Below are positions 30,623-38,022 of a stretch of DNA of 38,022 nucleotides, in pieces. The stretch's first letter is position 1, and every line of letters starts with the position of its first letter. The notes under the pieces were generated by a model. It was not told where the DNA came from and ran no database searches. It worked only from the letters and a program-made list of their open reading frames with translations. The translations under genes and the position numbers were made by a program. The DNA comes from Gemmatimonas aurantiaca. Lineage in GTDB: Bacteria > Gemmatimonadota > Gemmatimonadetes > Gemmatimonadales > Gemmatimonadaceae. Location: NCBI RefSeq assembly GCF_037190085.1, contig NZ_JBBCJO010000016.1, forward strand, positions 1-38,022, written 5' to 3'.

Positions 30623-31613
30623 ATGAACGGTGCCGCGAGCCGGTCCCTGAACCGCGTCCTGGTCACCGGCGCATCCGGTTTCGTGGGACAGTGGCTGCTG
30701 CCCGCGCTGGTCGCGGATGGCGCGGAAGTGGTGGCCCTTGCCGTCGATGAATCGGCCGTGGGTGTCACGGCGCGCGGAGTGCCGACGATGCCGGACGGCA
30801 TCCTCTGGCGCTTCGGCGACCTGCGCGACGACCGGTTCGTTGCCACGGTGGTGCAGGAGGCCAGGGCGGACACGGTGATCCACCTGGCGGCCATCTCCCA
30901 TCTGCCCACGGCGGCGGCCGATCCGGCGCTGGCCTGGGACGTGAATGTCACCGCTACGGCGCGTCTGCTGCATCACCTTGATCGTGTCCGCGCGTCCGGT
31001 GATGCCGACCCGGTGATCCTGCTGGCCGGCAGCGCCGAGCAGTATGGCCGCGATGCGCGGCATGGCGCAGCGGCGGACGTGAAACTGGACGAGGACGCTG
31101 TGCAGGCGCCGCGCACCGTGTACGCCGCCACGAAGGCCGCGCAGGAAGTGCTGGCGTTCCAGTGCTGGCGGGCCTCGGGGCTCCGCACCATCGTCGCGCG
31201 CAGCTTCAACCACAGTGGACCGGGGCAGCCGGCGCGGTTTCTGCTGCCCGCACTGGTGGCCCGTGCGCGCGCGCTGGCCCATGCCGCACCCGGTACACCG
31301 ATGCCGGTGGGCAACCTCTCGCCGATACGCGACTTCCTCCATGTTCGTGACGTGGTGGCTGCGTATATTTCGCTCTGTCAGCGGGGCACGCCGGGTGAGG
31401 CGTACAACGTGGCCAGCGGCACCGGATGGTCGGTGCGCGATGTCCTCGACCGGGTGATGGCGCGAGCAGGTGTCCGCGCCGTGCCCACCGAGGATCCATC
31501 ACTGGTCCGTCCCGTTGATGTCCCCGTATTGATCGGGGACCCGCGGAAGCTGCAGCACGCCACCGGTTGGCGTGCAACGCGTTCTCTCGACGACATCATC
31601 GACGATCTGTTCC

Positions 31614-31630
<17 letters not shown>
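30623..31630 (+). CDS. NAD-dependent epimerase/reductase, probable GDP-4-keto-6-deoxymannose reductase (Rmd-like)
   Basis: 335 aa extended SDR. Cofactor motif VTGASGFVG (14-22), HLAAISHLP, SAEQYG, active pair Y167-x3-K171, and NHSGPGQPARFLLP, close to Rmd enzymes that reduce the Gmd product to GDP-D-rhamnose. Because gmd is just upstream, this is the favoured step; a GDP-fucose synthase or another epimerase is less likely. The last 17 bp overlap the start of carB, so carB depends on its translation. Confidence 0.82.
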
Positions 31631-34886
<3,256 letters not shown>

Positions 34887-34891
34887 GCACC

Positions 34892-35584
34892 ATGCACCAC
34901 ACCACCACGACGATCATTCCCGGAATGATCACCCGCGCCGGCGAGGGACATGTCGGCGCGGATGTCGTGCTGGGTGACGGCGCCATGGTGCACGAGTCGG
35001 CCTATGTCGACAATGGCGCGGTCATCGGAGCCAACAGCCGCGTGTGGCACTTTGCGCACGTGCTCGGTGGCGCCGTCGTCGGAGCCCGGTGTTCGCTCGG
35101 GCAGAACGTGGTCGTGATGAACAAGGTCACCATCGGCGACAACGCGAAGATCCAGAACAACGTGTCGCTGTACGAAGGGGTGGAACTCGAGGAGGACGTG
35201 TTCTGCGGTCCCTCCATGGTCTTCACCAACGTGTACAACCCGCGCAGTGCGGTGTCGCGCAAGGACGAATACCGTCGCACCCTGGTGCGGCGCGGTGCGA
35301 GCATCGGCGCCAACGCCACCATCGTGTGCGGGGTGACGATCGGACGGTATGCGTTCATCGGCGCGGGCGCGGTGATCAATCGTGATGTCCCCGACTACGC
35401 GTTGATGGCCGGGGTGCCGGCGCGACGCATCGGCTGGATGTCCGAAGCCGGACATCGTCTGGTGCCGCTCGATGGAGCCACCGCTGCACCGGCCGATGGC
35501 GTGGAGCGGCTGCGCTGTGAAGGCACGGGCGCGCTGTACGAGCGCCGCGGCGACGTGGTGGTTCGTCTGGAGGAGCAGGCGTGA
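34892..35584 (+). CDS. Left-handed beta-helix acetyltransferase (WlbB/WbpD-like)
   Basis: 230 aa. Hexapeptide-repeat protein with many I/V-G-x-x-x turns: VGADVVLGDGAMVHESAYVDNGAVIGANSRVWHFAHV and onward, with the typical NVSLYEGVELEEDVFCGPSMVFTNVYNPR block of WbpD-type enzymes that acetylate UDP-3-amino-sugar acids. The end contains GVPARRIGWMSEAGH. GTG 34883 overlaps the carB stop (GTGA) and would add MST; ATG 34892 is used here. It is followed directly by the dehydrogenase gene (4-bp overlap). Confidence 0.87.
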   Translation: MHHTTTTIIPGMITRAGEGHVGADVVLGDGAMVHESAYVDNGAVIGANSRVWHFAHVLGGAVVGARCSLGQNVVVMNKVTIGDNAKIQNNVSLYEGVELEEDVFCGPSMVFTNVYNPRSAVSRKDEYRRTLVRRGASIGANATIVCGVTIGRYAFIGAGAVINRDVPDYALMAGVPARRIGWMSEAGHRLVPLDGATAAPADGVERLRCEGTGALYERRGDVVVRLEEQA

Positions 35585-36642
35585 CGGAGAAAATCGTTCC
35601 GAAAGGACAGCCCATTCGCATCGCGCTCGTGGGATGCGGCCGCATCAGCCGCAATCACTTCGACGCGATCGCGAAGATTTCCGATCTCCAGTTGGTGGCG
35701 GTGTGTGATACCGTACGGGAGCGGGCGGAGCAGGCAGGCACCGCGGCTGGTGTCCCGTGGTTTCAGGATATCGAGCGGATGCTGGCCGAGGTGCCCAGCG
35801 ACGTGGTCGTGGTCGCGACGCCGAGTGGGTTGCATCCGCAGCACGGCATTCTCGCGGCGAGAGCCGGACGTCACGTGATCAGCGAGAAGCCCATGGCGAT
35901 CTCCCTGGCGTCGGCCGACGCGCTGGTGCAGGCGTGCGACGACCATCATGTGCATCTCTTCGTCGTCAAGCAGAACCGCCTCAATCCGCCCATCGTGCTG
36001 CTCAAGCGGGCCATCGACAACGGCCGCTTCGGCCGCATCTACATGGCCAACTGCACCGTGCGCTGGACGCGTCCGCAGGAGTACTACGACCAGGCGCCGT
36101 GGCGTGGCACATGGGAGTTCGATGGCGGGGCGTTCATGAACCAGGCGTCGCACTACGTCGATCTCATCCAGTGGCTGGTGGGGCCGGTGGAGAGTGTCAT
36201 GGCCAAGACTGCCACACTCGCCCGCCGCATCGAAGCCGAGGACTCGGGCGTGGCGGTGCTCAAGTTCCGCTCGGGCGCCATCGGCACCATCGAAGTCACG
36301 ATGCTCACCTACCCGAAGAACCTCGAAGGGTCGATCACGATCCTTGGCGAGAAGGGCACGGTGAAGATCGGCGGGACCGCGGTGAACAAGGTGGAGCACT
36401 GGCAGTTTGCCGACTACGACGACGACGACAAGTACGTCGAGCAGTCCAATACCAATCCCACCAGCGTGTACGGCTTCGGTCACGAAGGGTACTATCGCAA
36501 TGTGGTGTCAGTGCTTCGTGGTGAAGCGCGCCCGGACACGGACGGCCGTGCGGGCCGCAAGTCGCTCGAGTTGATCCTTGGCATTTACGAGTCGGCGAAA
36601 ACGGGACGGGACGTTCCGCTTCCGTTGCGCGTGAACATCTGA
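35581..36642 (+). CDS. Gfo/Idh/MocA oxidoreductase (WlbA/WbpB-like)
   Basis: 353 aa. NAD-binding start RIALVGCGRISRNHFDAI, the family EKP motif (ISEKPMAIS) with its catalytic Lys, and C-terminal segments such as WRGTWEFDGGAFMNQASHYVDLIQWLVGP typical of UDP-GlcNAcA 3-dehydrogenase. In the Wbp/Wlb pathway it oxidises UDP-GlcNAcA at C3 so that the aminotransferase can act. Strong GGAGGAGCAGGC stands before GTG 35581 within the acetyltransferase end. It overlaps that gene by 4 bp. Confidence 0.88.
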   Translation: MTEKIVPKGQPIRIALVGCGRISRNHFDAIAKISDLQLVAVCDTVRERAEQAGTAAGVPWFQDIERMLAEVPSDVVVVATPSGLHPQHGILAARAGRHVISEKPMAISLASADALVQACDDHHVHLFVVKQNRLNPPIVLLKRAIDNGRFGRIYMANCTVRWTRPQEYYDQAPWRGTWEFDGGAFMNQASHYVDLIQWLVGPVESVMAKTATLARRIEAEDSGVAVLKFRSGAIGTIEVTMLTYPKNLEGSITILGEKGTVKIGGTAVNKVEHWQFADYDDDDKYVEQSNTNPTSVYGFGHEGYYRNVVSVLRGEARPDTDGRAGRKSLELILGIYESAKTGRDVPLPLRVNI

Positions 36643-36685
36643 AATTCCATCGTTCGTCCTTCGTCCGTCCTTTTCTCAGACAGCC

Positions 36686-37798
36686 ATGGCAGTCCCCCTT
36701 CTCGATCTCAAAGCCCAGTACGCGACCATCCGTGACGATGTCGTCGCGGCGCTGATGGGTGTGGTGGATGCGCAGGCCTTCATCCTCGGCGAACCGGTGA
36801 GTGAACTGGAGCGCGAGGTGGCGGCGTTGTCGCAGACGCGTTACGCGGTGGGATGTGCGAATGGCACCGATGCGTTGCTGCTGGCGTTGCGGGCCGTGGA
36901 TGTGCAACCCGGCGACGAGGTGGTGACCACGCCCTTCACGTTTTTCGCGACGGCGGGCGCGGTGCACAATGTCGGTGGCCGCCCGGTGTTCGTGGATATC
37001 GATCCGCGCACATTCAACATCGACCCGTCCGGTGTGGCCGCGGCGGTGAGTCCCAAAACAAAGGCCGTGATCGCGGTCGATCTGTTCGGACAGATGGCGG
37101 CGATCGAACAGGTGACGGCCGCGGCGGGTGGTCATGCCGTCATCGAAGACGCCGCGCAGACCATCGGGGCCAGCCGCATGATCGATGGCCGCCGTGTCAT
37201 GGCCGGCGAGGCCGCGACCATCGGCACCTTCAGCTTCTTCCCGTCGAAGAATCTGGGCGGGTATGGTGACGGCGGCATGGCGGTCACGCAGGACGATGTG
37301 CTGTTCGATCTGCTGATGAAGCTGCGCACGCACGGGGGTCGCAAGACCTACTATCACGAGATCGTGGGGTACAACAGCCGTCTCGATGCGCTGCAGGCCG
37401 CCGTGTTGCGCGCCAAGTTGCCGCATCTCGAAGGGTGGAGCGCGGGACGCCGCCGCAATGCGGCCTATTACGATGCGGCCTTCGCCGATGTCGCGGATAT
37501 CGTGACGCCGTATATCGAACCGGCCAACACGTCGATTTACAATCAGTACACCATCCGCGTGCCCAATCGGGATGCGCTGCAGGAGCATCTCAAGAGCAAG
37601 GGCATCGGTTCGAGCGTCTATTATCCGCTGCCGCTGCACCTGCAGCCGTGTTTTTCGTATCTCGGTTATCGCGAAGGCCAGTGCCCGGAATCGGAGCGCG
37701 CGGCCCGCGAAGTGCTGTCGCTGCCCATCTATCCCGAACTCACCACGACACAGCTCGATGAAGTCATCGGCGTGGTCCGTGCGTTCTACGGCCGGTGA
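36686..37798 (+). CDS. DegT/DnrJ/EryC1/StrS aminotransferase (WlbC/WbpE-like)
   Basis: 370 aa PLP enzyme. Start VPLLDLKAQYATI, cofactor-binding IEDAAQTIGA with D155, and the Schiff-base Lys188 in FFPSKNLGGYGDGG. It would transfer an amino group to the C3 keto sugar, giving the 3-amino sugar that the acetyltransferase modifies. In the known pathway it runs as a pair with the Gfo/Idh enzyme. It is 43 bp after that gene. The GTG of the UDP-sugar dehydrogenase follows at once. Confidence 0.92.
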   Translation: MAVPLLDLKAQYATIRDDVVAALMGVVDAQAFILGEPVSELEREVAALSQTRYAVGCANGTDALLLALRAVDVQPGDEVVTTPFTFFATAGAVHNVGGRPVFVDIDPRTFNIDPSGVAAAVSPKTKAVIAVDLFGQMAAIEQVTAAAGGHAVIEDAAQTIGASRMIDGRRVMAGEAATIGTFSFFPSKNLGGYGDGGMAVTQDDVLFDLLMKLRTHGGRKTYYHEIVGYNSRLDALQAAVLRAKLPHLEGWSAGRRRNAAYYDAAFADVADIVTPYIEPANTSIYNQYTIRVPNRDALQEHLKSKGIGSSVYYPLPLHLQPCFSYLGYREGQCPESERAAREVLSLPIYPELTTTQLDEVIGVVRAFYGR

Positions 37799-37803
37799 GC
37801 GTG

Positions 37804-38022
37804 ATGACGGGGACGCATGACATGCAGCATCCGAAGCCGGATCTGAAGCAGCAACTGCTCGATCGGGTGGCCGACCGTTCGGCGGTCATCGGGGTGATCG
37901 GGCTGGGGTATGTGGGCCTGCCGCTGGCGATGGAGTTCGTGGCGGCCGGGTTCCGGGTGATTGGCTACGACGTGAGCGCGCGGGTGGTGGACGCGCTGAT
38001 GGCGGGGCAGTCGCACATCCAG
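37804..38022 (+). CDS. UDP-N-acetylglucosamine/UDP-sugar 6-dehydrogenase (WbpA-like), partial
   Basis: First 73 residues only, cut by the window edge. The NAD motif VIGVIGLGYVGLPLAMEFVAAGFRVIGYDVS near residues 29-58 is typical of UDP-glucose/UDP-GlcNAc dehydrogenases that oxidise C6 to a uronic acid. In-frame starts GTG 37795, GTG 37801, ATG 37804 and ATG 37822 are possible; ATG 37804 is used. With the three genes upstream it would complete a UDP-diacetamido-uronic acid pathway. Confidence 0.85.
   Translation, partial: MTGTHDMQHPKPDLKQQLLDRVADRSAVIGVIGLGYVGLPLAMEFVAAGFRVIGYDVSARVVDALMAGQSHIQ

Overview
This is a GC-rich bacterial chromosome segment with mostly housekeeping content. Several traits suggest a Gemmatimonadota (Gemmatimonas-like) or related Bacteroidota/FCB-side bacterium: a NagB-PIG-L fusion of the kind known from Bacteroides, a myo-inositol-phosphate synthase beside a CDP-alcohol phosphatidyltransferase, many lipoproteins with unrelated sequences, GTG starts overlapping upstream stops, and many genes without a strong Shine-Dalgarno. 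The taxonomic guess is inference. I see no rRNA, CRISPR array, transposase or phage gene.

Layout. (1) 1-239: a 15-bp tandem array facing degenerate copies of itself in the opposite orientation. (2) 240-5180, minus strand: A-type Fe-S carrier, NagB-PIG-L fusion, sodium:solute symporter and BadF-type sugar kinase, probably one operon. (3) 5411-8131: divergent beta-lactamase-fold hydrolase (AmiE-like) and DUF1343/NamZ-like exo-muramidase. Blocks 2 and 3 together look like a cell-wall amino-sugar salvage region. (4) 8219-11399: CDP-alcohol phosphatidyltransferase and inositol-1-phosphate synthase (inositol-lipid synthesis), then a lipoprotein and two small unknown proteins. (5) 11404-18594: 2-oxoacid dehydrogenase E2, two small unknown proteins, PHP phosphoesterase, an SDR lacking the usual Tyr, an unknown Rossmann/Cys protein, thioredoxin reductase, MBL-fold hydrolase and a lipoprotein. 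(6) 18659-21147: aspartase, an Rrf2 regulator that is probably translated from a leaderless mRNA, and an unknown protein. (7) 21274-25689: tRNA-Leu(CAG) on the minus strand, then smpB, an Amidase_3 gene, pyrD, pyrF and a lipoprotein gene. (8) 25690-26141: a non-coding stretch dominated by a long imperfect inverted repeat whose third copy overlaps the end of pyrF. (9) 26142-29520: ribosomal alpha operon rpmJ-rpsM-rpsK-rpsD-rpoA-rplQ with rpmB appended, ended by a strong hairpin. (10) 29626-38022: nucleotide-sugar genes for surface glycan: gmd and an Rmd-like reductase, carB embedded between overlapping neighbours, then a full Wbp/Wlb-type set (acetyltransferase, dehydrogenase, aminotransferase and the start of the UDP-sugar 6-dehydrogenase, cut by the window edge).

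The most unusual items are the three-copy inverted element around the lipoprotein gene after pyrF, the hairpin-rich spacer inside the ribosomal operon before rpoA, the inositol-lipid gene pair, the opposed minisatellite at the left edge, and the putative leaderless, palindrome-containing Rrf2 promoter. All functions are read from motifs and context; no database search was run.
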